DNA of 64,000 nucleotides from a bacterium (GTDB taxonomy: Bacteria > Hinthialibacterota > Hinthialibacteria > Hinthialibacterales > Hinthialibacteraceae). Below are positions 9,814-18,509 of the stretch, one piece after another. The stretch's first letter is position 1. Each line of letters opens with the position of its first letter. A model generated the notes under the pieces. It saw only the letters and a program-made list of their open reading frames with translations. It was not told the origin of the DNA and searched no databases. The position numbers and the translations under genes were made by a program. The stretch covers positions 48,050-112,049 of the forward strand of contig WGLV01000043.1 in NCBI GenBank assembly GCA_016125385.1. The letters run 5' to 3'.

Positions 9814-11106
9814 TCACGCCGAACGCCCAGCCTCATGGGTCAACGACGACAGGGCGGCGGCGAGACGGCGGCATCCCTCGCGTAGATCGTCGTCAGAGAT
9901 CTGGCCATACGAAAGGCGCATGCACGGCGAGCGCTCCGATTCGGGCCGGTCCGGCGAGTAACACAGGCAGCCGGGCACGTAGAGCACCTTGTCTTCGACC
10001 GCGCGGCGAAAGACCTCGCCTTCCGGGCCGGCGTCCATCTCCGGCGGCAGCGTCACCCAGATGTAAAACCCGCCGGTGGGCGGCGTCCAATGCGCCTCGC
10101 CGGGCATGGTTTCGCCGAGCACCTCCAGCGCGGCGGCGCACTTGCGCCGGTACACCCCGCGCAGGGTCTCGACGTGGCGATCGAACGCGCCCGCGGTCAA
10201 AACGCGGCGTAGCAGGGTCTGGTTGAAGTGGCTGCTGCCGAAATCGTGGTTGCCCTTTACGTCGATCATCTTGGCGATGACGTCTTTCGGGCCCACGCCG
10301 AATCCCAGCCGCAAGCCAGGCGAAAGCGATTTGGAAAACGATTCGGTATAAACCACCAGATCGTTTCGATCGTCATATTGTTTAAGCGGAGCGGGCGGCT
10401 CTTCAAAACTCAGGCGGCGATAGGCCGCGTCTTCGAGCAGCAGGATGGGGAATCCCTTTTCGCGCCAGGCGCGCAACAGTTCAATGATGCGCGGGCGGCG
10501 CTCGGCGCGCAGGGTGACGCCCTGGGGGTTGGTGGCGTACGACATGACGTAGAGCATCTTGACGCGCCCCAGCTCGCCCTCGTTTTGAAGACGTTCGAGG
10601 CAGGCCTCCAGCTGTTCGGGGATCAGCCCGCCCTCGTCGACGTCGAGCCCGATGGTGCGGGCGCCGCGCGTCTGAAACGCGCCCAGTACGACGAAATAAG
10701 TGGGCGCTTCGAGCAGGACGATATCGCCCTCGTCGAGCATCGCCTCGGCGGCGAGATAGAGAATCTGTTGCGACCCCGAGCCGACGATGAAGTGCGATTC
10801 ATCGATCCCGGCGCCGGGATGAAAAACGCCTTCGGCGGCGAGGCGCTCGGCCAGCGCGCGGCGCAGGCCGGGGTCGCCCTGGGTGGAGCCGTATTGCAGC
10901 ATGGCGCGCGCCTGAACCGGCTCGGCCATCAACGCGGCCAGTTCGGATGAAAACGCCTCGTGCGGCAGCGACTGTTGATCGACGAAGCCCGCCGCCAGCG
11001 AGATCAGGCCCGGCGTTTCGAGCGCATGCGCCATCAGCCAGCTGATTTGCGGCGGGTGAGTACGCGCGGCGGCGCGGGAAAAACGAGACGGCCAGCCGGA
11101 CTTCAT
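9814..11106 (-). CDS. PLP-dependent aminotransferase, class I/II (2-aminoadipate/MocR-like)
   Basis: A 430-residue fold-type I aminotransferase. The PLP lysine is in YTESFSKSLSPGLRLGF, the family's S-F-SK-x-x-x-P-G-x-R-x-G box. MLQYGSTQGDPGLRRALAERL near residue 70 and YVMSYATNPQGVTL are typical of the LysN/Kat II-type subgroup related to MocR regulators, but no GntR DNA-binding domain precedes it. These enzymes transaminate 2-aminoadipate, kynurenine, or branched-chain and aromatic amino acids, so the substrate is open. The first ~15 residues (rich in Arg and Ser) may not be translated. Confidence 0.88.
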   Translation of the reverse strand: MKSGWPSRFSRAAARTHPPQISWLMAHALETPGLISLAAGFVDQQSLPHEAFSSELAALMAEPVQARAMLQYGSTQGDPGLRRALAERLAAEGVFHPGAGIDESHFIVGSGSQQILYLAAEAMLDEGDIVLLEAPTYFVVLGAFQTRGARTIGLDVDEGGLIPEQLEACLERLQNEGELGRVKMLYVMSYATNPQGVTLRAERRPRIIELLRAWREKGFPILLLEDAAYRRLSFEEPPAPLKQYDDRNDLVVYTESFSKSLSPGLRLGFGVGPKDVIAKMIDVKGNHDFGSSHFNQTLLRRVLTAGAFDRHVETLRGVYRRKCAAALEVLGETMPGEAHWTPPTGGFYIWVTLPPEMDAGPEGEVFRRAVEDKVLYVPGCLCYSPDRPESERSPCMRLSYGQISDDDLREGCRRLAAALSSLTHEAGRSA

Positions 11107-11201
11107 TTGACGATCCCCCGGGTGGTTGTGATATGATCTTTACACGCGTGACGCGCGCGGATTCGCTTTCAGATCACGTCTTAAAGGAAGAATACTCGAA
11201 G

Positions 11202-12035
11202 ATGGTCCGATTGTCTCCATCCGGCACGCTGATCTTTCTGTCGTGCTCATCGCTGTTCGTTCTGTTCGCGTTTCTGATGGATCAGGGCGAGCTGCAACAC
11301 GTCCCGAAGTACGTCTACCAGATCTACTTCGTCGCGCTGGGCTTCATATTCTGCTGGTGGCCGATCGATCTGCTGTTGCATTGGGAAAAGCGCACCATCG
11401 CCGCCGAAACGAAAGATAACTGGGTTTCAGGCGCGGCGCTGGCCATCGTCTGCTTCATCGTTCCGTATTTCATTCTGGAGACGCCGTTCTGGCCGACGCT
11501 GATCATCGCGCTGTGCGCGGGGCTGGTGATTCCGGGCAGCGTCACTCTTCGTCACTGGCGGGCGAAAACCGAGACGCGCGTCGATCCGCATTACATCCAG
11601 CGTATCGCGCTGGAATCGGAACGGGCGAAGGAGTTTCAGCGCTACTTTCCCAACGCCGCGCAGTACGTCACCGGGATGAACGCGGCCGACGGCAACCGCG
11701 CGCACCTGCTGATCCACGACCGCAAGCCCTGCGCCGAGGCCCCGGGCTATCACATCGATTACGTGATGGACATCAGCGTCGACCGCGAGGTGGGGATCTA
11801 CATCGGCGGCAAGGAGCGGCTGCATTGTTACCTGTTCCGCAACGACGGCGAACGGGCGTACATCGGCATGCTGCCCTCGGCGAACATCGGGCGCTCGCTG
11901 GATTACGGCTTCAGCGACGAGGAGATCGAGCGCGCCATCGAAGAGGCGGGCAACCCCGATCAGCAATGGGCGGCGCTGGATGAGCAGCCGCTGATGGTGC
12001 GCTATTACAGCGGCAAAGCGGCGAAAGTGCATTGA
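11202..12035 (+). CDS. Integral membrane protein of unknown function with a C-terminal soluble domain
   Basis: A 277-residue protein. Four hydrophobic segments fill the first half (about 8-28, 38-58, 78-95 and 98-118), followed by a soluble domain of about 155 residues that contains many charged residues and the segment IDYVMDISVDREVGIYIGGKERLHCYLF. I do not recognise the family. The ATG at 11202 is preferred because it starts just before the first membrane segment and has AGGAAG upstream, though the spacing is long (11 bases). An alternative ATG at 11133 adds 23 residues. It is divergent from the aminotransferase gene. Confidence 0.65.
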   Translation: MVRLSPSGTLIFLSCSSLFVLFAFLMDQGELQHVPKYVYQIYFVALGFIFCWWPIDLLLHWEKRTIAAETKDNWVSGAALAIVCFIVPYFILETPFWPTLIIALCAGLVIPGSVTLRHWRAKTETRVDPHYIQRIALESERAKEFQRYFPNAAQYVTGMNAADGNRAHLLIHDRKPCAEAPGYHIDYVMDISVDREVGIYIGGKERLHCYLFRNDGERAYIGMLPSANIGRSLDYGFSDEEIERAIEEAGNPDQQWAALDEQPLMVRYYSGKAAKVH

Positions 12036-12125
12036 ACGGCGCCCGATTCAATATTCGCCGCCAACTTACTCCATCTCAAAACTACCATTGATACGATTCC
12101 CAACACTGATTGGAGTTTTATTTTC

Positions 12126-13862
12126 ATGTCCAGAATGTTTTTTATCAATCTATTAATCTCCGCCTGCGCGCTGACCGCCGGCGCGGAGGTCATTCAGGTT
12201 TCGCCCAGACCGCTCGACGGCGTCGAGAACCAGACCCGGACCATTCAGGAAGCGGCCGGCCGCGCCCAGGCGGGCGATACCATACTGATTCACAGCGGGA
12301 TTTACCGCGAACACGTCGTCATCAAAAACAGCGGGAGCGCGAATCAACCGATCCGCCTTCAGGCCGCACCCGGCGCCTGGGTGGTCCTCACCGGAGCGGA
12401 CCGGCTCACCGAATGGCGAAAGACCGATGAAGCCGAAAACGTCTACTCCACCGACTGGCCTTATGAATTCATCAGCTGGAACGAAAACCACACCCACCCC
12501 GGCGACGAATACCACCGGCTGATCGGGCGATGCGAACAGGTTTTCATCGATAATTACCCCTTACAGCAGACGTTGGAGAAAGACCGCCTCGGACGCGGCG
12601 AATTCTACGCCGATCTCGCGAACCATACGCTATACGTCCGCCCCAAAGGCGATGAAGACCTGACGCAGGACAAGCATCTGGTCGAAGCCTCCACGCGCGG
12701 CGAGATACTCTCATGCGAGGGTGATTTCATCGCGATCGGCGGGCTGCGGTTCCGCTTCGCCGCCAACATGGCGCAACACGGCGCGGTGAAACTCGCGGGC
12801 GCCGGGCTGCTCGTTGAAAACTGCATTTTCGAATGGTGCAACAGCAGCGGCGCGGAATTTCTCGGCGAAGACATGACCGTCAAAAACTGCACGTTTCAGT
12901 ACAACGGACAACTGGGCTTCGGCGCAAACCGCGCTCACCGGCTGCATTTCACCGGCTGCACGGTTCAGCAGAACAATATCAAAGGATTCAACCGGGGCTG
13001 GGAGGCGGGCGGCGACAAAATCTGTTTCACGCGCGGCGCCGTGATCGAGCACAGCGTCTTCATCGGCAACCGGGGCAATGGAATCTGGTTCGACATCGGT
13101 AACGAAGACAACACCGTGCGCAACTGCCTGATCGCGAATAACGAAGACGCGGGAATTTTCTACGAAATCTCCTACGGGCTGCACGCTCACGACAACGTCA
13201 TCACCGGCAACGGCTTCGCCTACAACCCCGGCGGGTGGGGCGCGCAGAGCGGCGTCAGCCTGTCGAGCTCGCCGGGCTGCATCATCGAACGCAATCTGCT
13301 GGTGGGCAACAAGGAAGGTTTCAATTTCCGCGAACAGACCCGCTCCACGCCGCGAATTGATGACAAAACCGGCGCTGCGGTGTGGAACCACGACCAGATC
13401 GTGCGCAGCAATATCATCGCTTATAACCGCGACGCGCAGACATGGGGATGGTTCGATATTTCGGACGAGCGGCATTGGCCCCGGGCCATGCAGGAAAACA
13501 AAACCGACGGCGCCTCCGCGAAAGACGATCGGGCGAGCGAGTACAAAGACCGCGACGCAACGAAACACCCGGTTGGCCTTTCGCTCGAAGACCTGAAGAT
13601 TCGCTTTGAGAACAACGTGTACGCAAGGCTGCCCGGGCAGGAGTTATTCAACTGGGGCGTGACGTGGAAGCGCAACAAGCGGTACGCGTCGCTCGATGAA
13701 GTTCAACAGGAACTGAATCTCGAACGGAACAGCATCCTCTCTGAACTTGATTTCAGCGGCGACCACGCGTGGGATTTCCGTCTGCCCGCCGACAGCCCGG
13801 TCTGGGCGATGGAGGCGTATCCGCGCGGCGAGGTCCCGCGCGTCATGCTGGGGAAGCGCTAA
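12126..13862 (+). CDS. Secreted right-handed parallel beta-helix protein (pectate-lyase-like fold)
   Basis: A 578-residue protein with a Sec signal (about 1-20). The start of the mature protein, TRTIQEAAGRAQAGDTILIH followed by SGIYREHVVI, is the standard cap of secreted beta-helix enzymes (DUF1565 or NosD-like). The middle (about 200-430) repeats N.V..NCLI.NN.-type rungs such as LLVENCIFEWCNSSG and NTVRNCLIANNEDAG. Members bind or cleave polysaccharides; no catalytic set can be assigned. It fits the polysaccharide-degrading theme of the window. It ends five bases before the convergent ogt stop. Confidence 0.85.
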   Translation: MSRMFFINLLISACALTAGAEVIQVSPRPLDGVENQTRTIQEAAGRAQAGDTILIHSGIYREHVVIKNSGSANQPIRLQAAPGAWVVLTGADRLTEWRKTDEAENVYSTDWPYEFISWNENHTHPGDEYHRLIGRCEQVFIDNYPLQQTLEKDRLGRGEFYADLANHTLYVRPKGDEDLTQDKHLVEASTRGEILSCEGDFIAIGGLRFRFAANMAQHGAVKLAGAGLLVENCIFEWCNSSGAEFLGEDMTVKNCTFQYNGQLGFGANRAHRLHFTGCTVQQNNIKGFNRGWEAGGDKICFTRGAVIEHSVFIGNRGNGIWFDIGNEDNTVRNCLIANNEDAGIFYEISYGLHAHDNVITGNGFAYNPGGWGAQSGVSLSSSPGCIIERNLLVGNKEGFNFREQTRSTPRIDDKTGAAVWNHDQIVRSNIIAYNRDAQTWGWFDISDERHWPRAMQENKTDGASAKDDRASEYKDRDATKHPVGLSLEDLKIRFENNVYARLPGQELFNWGVTWKRNKRYASLDEVQQELNLERNSILSELDFSGDHAWDFRLPADSPVWAMEAYPRGEVPRVMLGKR

Positions 13863-13867
13863 GCGCG

Positions 13868-14389
13868 CTATCCCTTCGTCTCGACGCCTTCCAGCTCCAG
13901 CAGGGCGCGCTTGAGATCGAGACCGCCGCCGAAGCCGTGCAGCTTGCCGCTGGAGCCGATCACGCGGTGACAGGGGATCACGATGGGCGCGAAGTTGTTG
14001 GCCATCGCCTGCCCCACCGCGCGCGCGGCCTGCGGCGACCCCGCCAGGCCGGCCAGCTCGCCATACGACACCACCTTGCCGAACGGCACCTCGCGCAAGG
14101 CGCCGTAGACTTTCTGGTGAAACGCGGGACCGCGCATCACCACCGGCGTCTTGAAGGCGACCTTCGCGCCTGAAAAATAGCGTTCGAGTTCTTTGCGCAG
14201 CCGCGCCGCGACGGCGTTTTCGCCGTCATCAATCACGTAGCCTTCCGGCTCCAGCTCATCAATGAGATCGGCGGCGCTTTTTTTCAGGCCCAGTTTAACC
14301 AGCCCGTCGCGCGACGCCGCGAACGACACCGGCCCGACCGGCGTTTTCATTTCAACCACAGAGACCGATTCACGGGTTTTCGTTGCCAT
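13868..14389 (-). CDS. ogt: Methylated-DNA--[protein]-cysteine S-methyltransferase
   Basis: A 173-residue suicide repair protein that removes O6-methyl groups from guanine by transfer to its own cysteine. The catalytic box IPCHRVIG carries Cys140, preceded by the FGKVVSYGELA helix-turn-helix and SPQAARAVGQAM. The length and N-terminal ribonuclease-like domain fit Ogt. The ATG at 14389 has AAGGTG seven bases upstream; the ATG at 14395 lies directly against that site and is less likely. It is divergent from the small zinc-ribbon-like gene. Confidence 0.93.
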   Translation of the reverse strand: MATKTRESVSVVEMKTPVGPVSFAASRDGLVKLGLKKSAADLIDELEPEGYVIDDGENAVAARLRKELERYFSGAKVAFKTPVVMRGPAFHQKVYGALREVPFGKVVSYGELAGLAGSPQAARAVGQAMANNFAPIVIPCHRVIGSSGKLHGFGGGLDLKRALLELEGVETKG

Positions 14390-14470
14390 TGTCATTCACC
14401 TTGGTATTCTGAAATAATACGAGAGACAGGCTTTCACAGAGGCGCGGGAGAGTAGTTGAGTCGTTGTATC

Positions 14471-14785
14471 ATGGCGAAGAAAACGCGGGGAATCAAGTTT
14501 GTTTGTGATTTATGCGGGCAGTTGATCGAGATCGGCCGTCCGCGCTTTATCATGAAAGGCGTACTCTACTGCGCGTATGACGGCGGTCAGTTCGACGAGA
14601 CCGGCGACGGCGCGCCCGCCGATTTCAAAGCCGAGCTCGAACGGCTGATCGAACTCGCCGAGCAACGCAGCGAAAAAGAACTGAACGACGAAGTGCATTA
14701 CGCCTTCGAGATGGACCTTTGCACCCACTGCCGCAAAAAAATGTACGAAATGCTCGACAAAGCCCAGTTCAACGAAGTCGACTGA
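14471..14785 (+). CDS. Small double-CxxC (zinc-ribbon-like) protein, unknown function
   Basis: A 104-residue, strongly acidic protein with two CxxC knuckles: CDLCGQ near residue 12 and CTHCRKK near residue 85, separated by an acidic helix (ELERLIELAEQRSEKELNDE). The spacing suggests a single zinc site joining the two ends. An additional Cys lies in LYCAYDGG. I do not know a named family. The ATG at 14471 lacks a Shine-Dalgarno; a TTG at 14456 has GGGAG five bases before it and could be the real start, adding five residues. It probably acts in the cytoplasm. Confidence 0.65.
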   Translation: MAKKTRGIKFVCDLCGQLIEIGRPRFIMKGVLYCAYDGGQFDETGDGAPADFKAELERLIELAEQRSEKELNDEVHYAFEMDLCTHCRKKMYEMLDKAQFNEVD

Positions 14786-14821
14786 GGCAAAACCGCTTTC
14801 TCCAGAAATACCCATCCTTCT

Positions 14822-15469
14822 TCATTCATCCATCGGCCGATCAGCCGGGGAGGTGCGCAAGCCGTATTCGCTGGCGCCGGTCTGTTCGACGGTGACCATA
14901 CGGCGCGGGTCTTCGGGCTCGGTCTCATTGGCGGGCGGCGAAGGCGGCTGACACGAAAAGCCCGGCTGGGCGAGCAGTTCCTCGCGCGACACCGGTTTCA
15001 GCTCGGGATGAAGACACTTCAGCGCGGTCGCCAGAATCTCAACCGCCTCCCGGCGGAACGAAGGGTCTTCAAGCGCGCCATGCTCGAACAGGTTGTGACA
15101 CGCCTCGCGCACCGGCGGAGGAACCTCGCAGCGCTTGAGGTTATCGAGAGTGAGAAAGCCGCGTTGCAAACACCACAACAGCATGTCGCGGCGATGTTGA
15201 ATCAGGCCGAGCCAGTCGAACTGGGTGATCAGGATGCTGAGCGAGAGCCCTTCGCCTTTAAGATGGATGTGCTGATACACGCGCAGCAGCGTATCGAAAA
15301 AGTCGCGCTCGCACATGCTTTTTTCCGCGCCGCTGGGATGATAAACCGGATAGGCGTCGAGCATGGGGTCCAGCGCGCATGAGAAGCCATGCCCGCAGAC
15401 GACGCATCGCATCGATCGTTTCTGGTGTTTCAGATATTCGTTGAATTTCACATCTCTTTTTTCAATCAT
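14822..15469 (-). CDS. Cysteine-motif protein of unknown function
   Basis: A 215-residue cytoplasmic protein. The N-terminus carries CVVCGHGFSC, a compact metal-binding-like cluster, followed by a helical middle (residues about 50-150) and a Pro/Glu-rich tail. I do not recognise the family. A very good sigma70-like promoter lies just upstream (15506-15534), which supports it being a real expressed gene. An in-frame ATG at 15481 is the alternative start. Confidence 0.62.
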   Translation of the reverse strand: MIEKRDVKFNEYLKHQKRSMRCVVCGHGFSCALDPMLDAYPVYHPSGAEKSMCERDFFDTLLRVYQHIHLKGEGLSLSILITQFDWLGLIQHRRDMLLWCLQRGFLTLDNLKRCEVPPPVREACHNLFEHGALEDPSFRREAVEILATALKCLHPELKPVSREELLAQPGFSCQPPSPPANETEPEDPRRMVTVEQTGASEYGLRTSPADRPMDE

Positions 15470-15505
15470 GATAATACCCATCTACCTTATATACTCCTAT
15501 CCATT

Positions 15506-15534
15506 AGTATAGCGCATTCCTTACATACTTTCAA
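15506..15534 (-). promoter_or_regulatory. Sigma70-like promoter for the cysteine-motif protein gene
   Basis: On the minus strand: TTGAAA (15534-15529), a 17-bp spacer, then TATACT (15511-15506). The expected start site is about 30 bases before the ATG at 15469. Confidence 0.75.
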
Positions 15535-15556
15535 CACTTTTTAGCACAATACCCAC

Positions 15557-15583
15557 AAAACATTGCATATAATGCAATGTTTT
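15557..15583. repeat. Perfect 12-bp-arm palindrome flanked by A and T runs
   Basis: AAAACATTGCAT-ATA-ATGCAATGTTTT. It looks like a bidirectional intrinsic terminator or a dimeric operator. No gene ends here on either strand, so an operator or insulator role between the divergent genes is more likely than a normal terminator. Confidence 0.55.
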
Positions 15584-15784
15584 TTAACATAAACAATAAA
15601 GAAGATTGATTTCATTGCGCTTGCAGCTCTTTTCTCAATTCGATAGCGGACGGTATTCAAAACCGTCTGGCGCATGAGTACCCCCCCGGCGACAAGTAAA
15701 AATATTGATGCTATGATTTTCCCGCCTCGCGATAGAACAGCAAGCGATGGCTCCTGCGAACCCTGCGAGGAAAGGATGTTTTTC

Positions 15785-16735
15785 ATGAACCGTCTGTATC
15801 GGGTCGTGATGGTGATTCTGGCGTGTGGTTTGACGGCGATTGGCGCGGCGACCTCCGCGCCGCTCGATCGGGCTGACTACGCACGGTTGATTCAGCGGCA
15901 AAGCCGGTCGGTCGGCAATACGCGCATCATCTATCAGGCAGTCGAGTATTATTTCGCCAACGCGCCTGAAGAAGAGAGAGATGACGCCCGAAGAGAAATC
16001 GCGAACTTTCAGCGCCTGCAGAGAGCGAAAATCGCGGGAACGCTCGCCGCCGAAGAGCAGTTGTTTTACAACAAATCGGACGAATGGTTCAACAACGTCA
16101 TTGCGCAGCACAAAAAAAGACTCGAAACCCAGCCAACCGACGCCGTCTACACCTATTCCACCGATGGCGTTCGCATCCGTCAGGATGTATATCGGCCGGA
16201 AGGGAATCCAACCGATCATTATTATCTCTTCGACGGCGTGAATGGTTGCATGGTCACGCCCCACGACTCGCGTATCCGCACCGGCGATTTTCTGGCGGCG
16301 CGCTGGACCGATTTCAAATCGTTCGCCCGCTTTGGGTCAGGGCTGGATCGATTATTTCAACCGCGTTCCCAATACAACATTCGCCTGATTGAGGAAGACG
16401 GCGTTCAGAAGATCATTGTGGAAAGCCCAACCCTGCAAGACAGAGAACAGCACGTCGAGTTTACCCTGCTCGATTCGAATCCCGCCTGCTGGACGCAATG
16501 CGACCATGTCCACAACGGCAAGGTTTTTCTTCGTTTGACCTGCGGCGAATTTGAAGAGTACGGCGGTTTGCTGGTTCCACGCGTCGTCCACCATCAAAAG
16601 CCCTACGGTGAATCCTTCCGTGACGACTACGCGCTCAGCCTGATCAAGGTTGAAACGGAAGGCGTCGAGTTTCCCGATGGCTTCTTCAATCCTCCCCCGC
16701 CTGAAACCTCGGTGGTTCAGCGGATGCAGCGCTGA
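15785..16735 (+). CDS. Exported protein of unknown function (possible LolA/RseB-like fold)
   Basis: A 316-residue protein with a Sec signal (about 1-26, ending GAATSA). After a helical section (about 30-110, rich in Glu and Arg) comes a beta-rich part with VYTYSTDGVRIRQDVYR, YYLFDGVNGCMV and later LLDSNPACW, resembling proteins of the LolA/RseB type that hold hydrophobic ligands. That resemblance is a guess. The ATG at 15785 places the signal peptide first; an ATG at 15776 with GAGG five bases upstream would add three residues. It is followed by a strong terminator. Confidence 0.68.
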   Translation: MNRLYRVVMVILACGLTAIGAATSAPLDRADYARLIQRQSRSVGNTRIIYQAVEYYFANAPEEERDDARREIANFQRLQRAKIAGTLAAEEQLFYNKSDEWFNNVIAQHKKRLETQPTDAVYTYSTDGVRIRQDVYRPEGNPTDHYYLFDGVNGCMVTPHDSRIRTGDFLAARWTDFKSFARFGSGLDRLFQPRSQYNIRLIEEDGVQKIIVESPTLQDREQHVEFTLLDSNPACWTQCDHVHNGKVFLRLTCGEFEEYGGLLVPRVVHHQKPYGESFRDDYALSLIKVETEGVEFPDGFFNPPPPETSVVQRMQR

Positions 16736-16786
16736 TTCAGTTTTCGACCGGCGCAATCAGTCATTCAAACCATCCAACAGACAAGA

Positions 16787-16823
16787 CGCCGCGGCGGAAT
16801 CCCCTGCCGCGGCGGTTCTTTTT
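16787..16823 (+). terminator. Rho-independent terminator
   Basis: CGCCGCGGC (16787-16795), a 10-base loop, GCCGCGGCG (16806-16814), then GTTCTTTTT. It closes the exported-protein gene before moaA. Confidence 0.8.
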
Positions 16824-16885
16824 CCGCTTAGATGTATTAGCCGCCAACGCGATAGGTAATAGAGATCGGCTGACGTCTTGAAAGG

Positions 16886-17932
16886 ATGGAACGCTTGCTT
16901 CAACCAGAAACGGCCCAACCTGAACGCCTCGCCGTTACGCCCCGAGAGCCGTTGATCGATGGCTTCGGCCGGCGGCATACCTACCTGCGCGTCTCGGTGA
17001 CCGAGCGCTGTAATCTGCGTTGCGCGTATTGCATGCCGCCGGAAGGGGTCGATCTGAAACCGCGCGCCGAGCTGCTGACGTATGAAGAAATCGCGCGCGT
17101 GGTAAGACTGTTCGCCGAAATGGGCGTGAACAAGGTGAGATTCACCGGCGGCGAGCCCCTGGTGAGAAAAGACCTCGAAACCGCCATCGCGGCCGCCAGC
17201 CAGACGCCCGGAGTCGAATGCGTGGCGATCACCACAAACGGCGTAAGGCTGAAACGCAAAGCCCGTTCGCTGCGCGCGGCGGGAGTGAATTCGATTAATA
17301 TCAGCCTCGACACCCTGCGCCCGGACCGCTTTGAACGCATCACCCGGCGGAAAGATTTTCATGCCGTTCTGGAGGGAATCGAGGCGGCTCTCAACGCGGG
17401 ATTTCACAACGTCAAGCTGAACGTCGTCGTGATGGGCGGCGTCAACGATGATGAAGCGCTTGACTTCATTGATTTTGTTAAAGATCGCTCGATGGAAGTG
17501 CGTTTCATCGAATATATGCCGTTCCAGTCAAACGGCTGGTCGGAAGGGCGATTCACCCCCTGGCGCGAAACCCGCGCCGCGATTGAACGCCGGTATACGC
17601 TGGTTCCCCACCCCCAAAACGCCGGACCTTCTGAAGTCGCGAAGACGTTTCGCATCGCGGACAGCCCCGCATCCGTTGGATTCATCACTTCAATCAGCGA
17701 GCATTTCTGCGATGGCTGCAACCGGCTGCGCGTTCAAGCCGACGGATCGTTCAAAACCTGCCTCTTTCACGCCCCTGAGACGACGTTGCGCGACGCGATG
17801 CGCGCCGGCGCCAGCGATGATGAACTCGAACGCATGATTCGCACGGCCCTTCTCCTCAAAAAGCGTCAACACGCCCCCATTGAAGAACTGCAACAACTTT
17901 CCAACCAGACCATGACCCTCATCGGCGGCTAG
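16886..17932 (+). CDS. moaA: GTP 3',8-cyclase MoaA (molybdopterin synthesis)
   Basis: A 348-residue radical SAM enzyme that, with MoaC, turns GTP into cyclic pyranopterin monophosphate. The N-terminal cluster motif is TERCNLRCAYCMPPEG (Cys42, 46, 49). FTGGEPLVRKD follows. The C-terminal second Fe-S cluster is CDGCNRLR...C, and the protein ends in Gly-Gly, as MoaA must for activity. Other moa and moe genes are not in the window, so it stands alone. The organism therefore probably has a molybdenum or tungsten enzyme. Confidence 0.96.
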   Translation: MERLLQPETAQPERLAVTPREPLIDGFGRRHTYLRVSVTERCNLRCAYCMPPEGVDLKPRAELLTYEEIARVVRLFAEMGVNKVRFTGGEPLVRKDLETAIAAASQTPGVECVAITTNGVRLKRKARSLRAAGVNSINISLDTLRPDRFERITRRKDFHAVLEGIEAALNAGFHNVKLNVVVMGGVNDDEALDFIDFVKDRSMEVRFIEYMPFQSNGWSEGRFTPWRETRAAIERRYTLVPHPQNAGPSEVAKTFRIADSPASVGFITSISEHFCDGCNRLRVQADGSFKTCLFHAPETTLRDAMRAGASDDELERMIRTALLLKKRQHAPIEELQQLSNQTMTLIGG

Positions 17933-18066
17933 CCGGCGGCCAGCGGCCGGGGCGAGTATTAGGGTTGTGCGTATTTACCGCTCCCGTTGGGCCGACAGTG
18001 TCGGCTGCCCGTCTTTTGTGATTGTTCTTACCAAACGCTCCCGCTGGTCGCTGAAGCGTGCGAGAA

Positions 18067-18096
18067 GTAAGTGCGGGTTTGAAACCCGCCCCTGCG
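18067..18096. repeat. 30-bp repeat, copy 1, with palindromic core
   Basis: The core GCGGGTTT-G-AAACCCGC (18073-18089) lies in a 30-bp unit identical to copy 2 at 18377-18406. A longer-arm version of the same core occurs after mutS at 42809-42831. It resembles dispersed extragenic palindromes. Confidence 0.85.
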
Positions 18097-18119
18097 GTGG
18101 GAGTGATCGAGCATTATTT

Positions 18120-18142
18120 CCTCCCCCAAAGTTTGGGGGAGG
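18120..18142. repeat. 23-bp odd palindrome
   Basis: CCTCCCCCAAA-G-TTTGGGGGAGG, 11-bp perfect arms about a single central G, 23 bases after repeat copy 1. Confidence 0.8.
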
Positions 18143-18376
18143 CTCAGGAGGGGGTTGGCCGAAAAATCGCAAAGTTTGTTCGAGGCGCTCCCCCCTCAAA
18201 CTCCACTCGACCTTCGGTGGGAGAACGGGCAGTGCCCGCCGCCCGATATTTGGGTTTTGCGCTTCAAGCGCTTCAGTTGGGCGCCGACGTGAGTTGATGA
18301 AGATACGTCGCCGGTAATTTGGTGAATGAGAAACGATTGAATCGTCCGGCGTTTCACTAGAGAAACAGGGCCGGTT

Positions 18377-18406
18377 GTAAGTGCGGGTTTGAAACCCGCC
18401 CCTGCG
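18377..18406. repeat. 30-bp repeat, copy 2, with palindromic core
   Basis: Identical over 30 bases to 18067-18096, same orientation, 310 bp apart. Confidence 0.85.
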
Positions 18407-18437
18407 TCATGATTGTTTTCATCCATCATTATGTACT

Positions 18438-18474
18438 TCAAAACGAAGCGGGCGGCTGCATTGCAGCCGCCCGC
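18438..18474 (-). terminator. Terminator after the porin gene
   Basis: GCGGGCGGCTGCA (18448-18460) pairs perfectly with TGCAGCCGCCCGC (18462-18474); on the minus strand the stem is followed by TTCGTTTTG. It lies about 36 bases after the porin stop. Confidence 0.75.
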
Positions 18475-18509
18475 GAGTGATCGATTCCCGATGTAAGTCA
18501 GGTATTGAA

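Larger units (their letters stand above)
15482..15784. other. AT-rich divergent intergenic region
   Basis: About 300 bases between divergent genes, clearly AT-richer than the surroundings. It holds the promoter at 15506-15534 and a perfect palindrome at 15557-15583. Open frames here (for example minus strand 15541-15786) have no ribosome binding site or recognisable protein features. Confidence 0.6.
17933..18509. other. Gene-free palindrome-rich island
   Basis: 577 bases with no convincing gene between moaA and the porin gene. It holds at least six perfect odd-length palindromes: 17991-18005, 18073-18089, 18120-18142, 18226-18238, 18259-18271 and 18383-18399, plus the porin terminator. Two of them lie in an identical 30-bp repeat. 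Short frames here have no start signals or protein-like composition. Confidence 0.7.

Noticed and set aside
15541..15786. An 81-codon minus-strand frame in the AT-rich intergenic region
   Set aside because: No ribosome binding site, and it overlaps the palindrome and the start of the plus-strand exported protein.
18067..18406. Two identical 30-bp repeats considered as a CRISPR array
   Set aside because: Only two copies 310 bp apart, no regular spacers and no cas genes. The repeats are palindromic extragenic elements.
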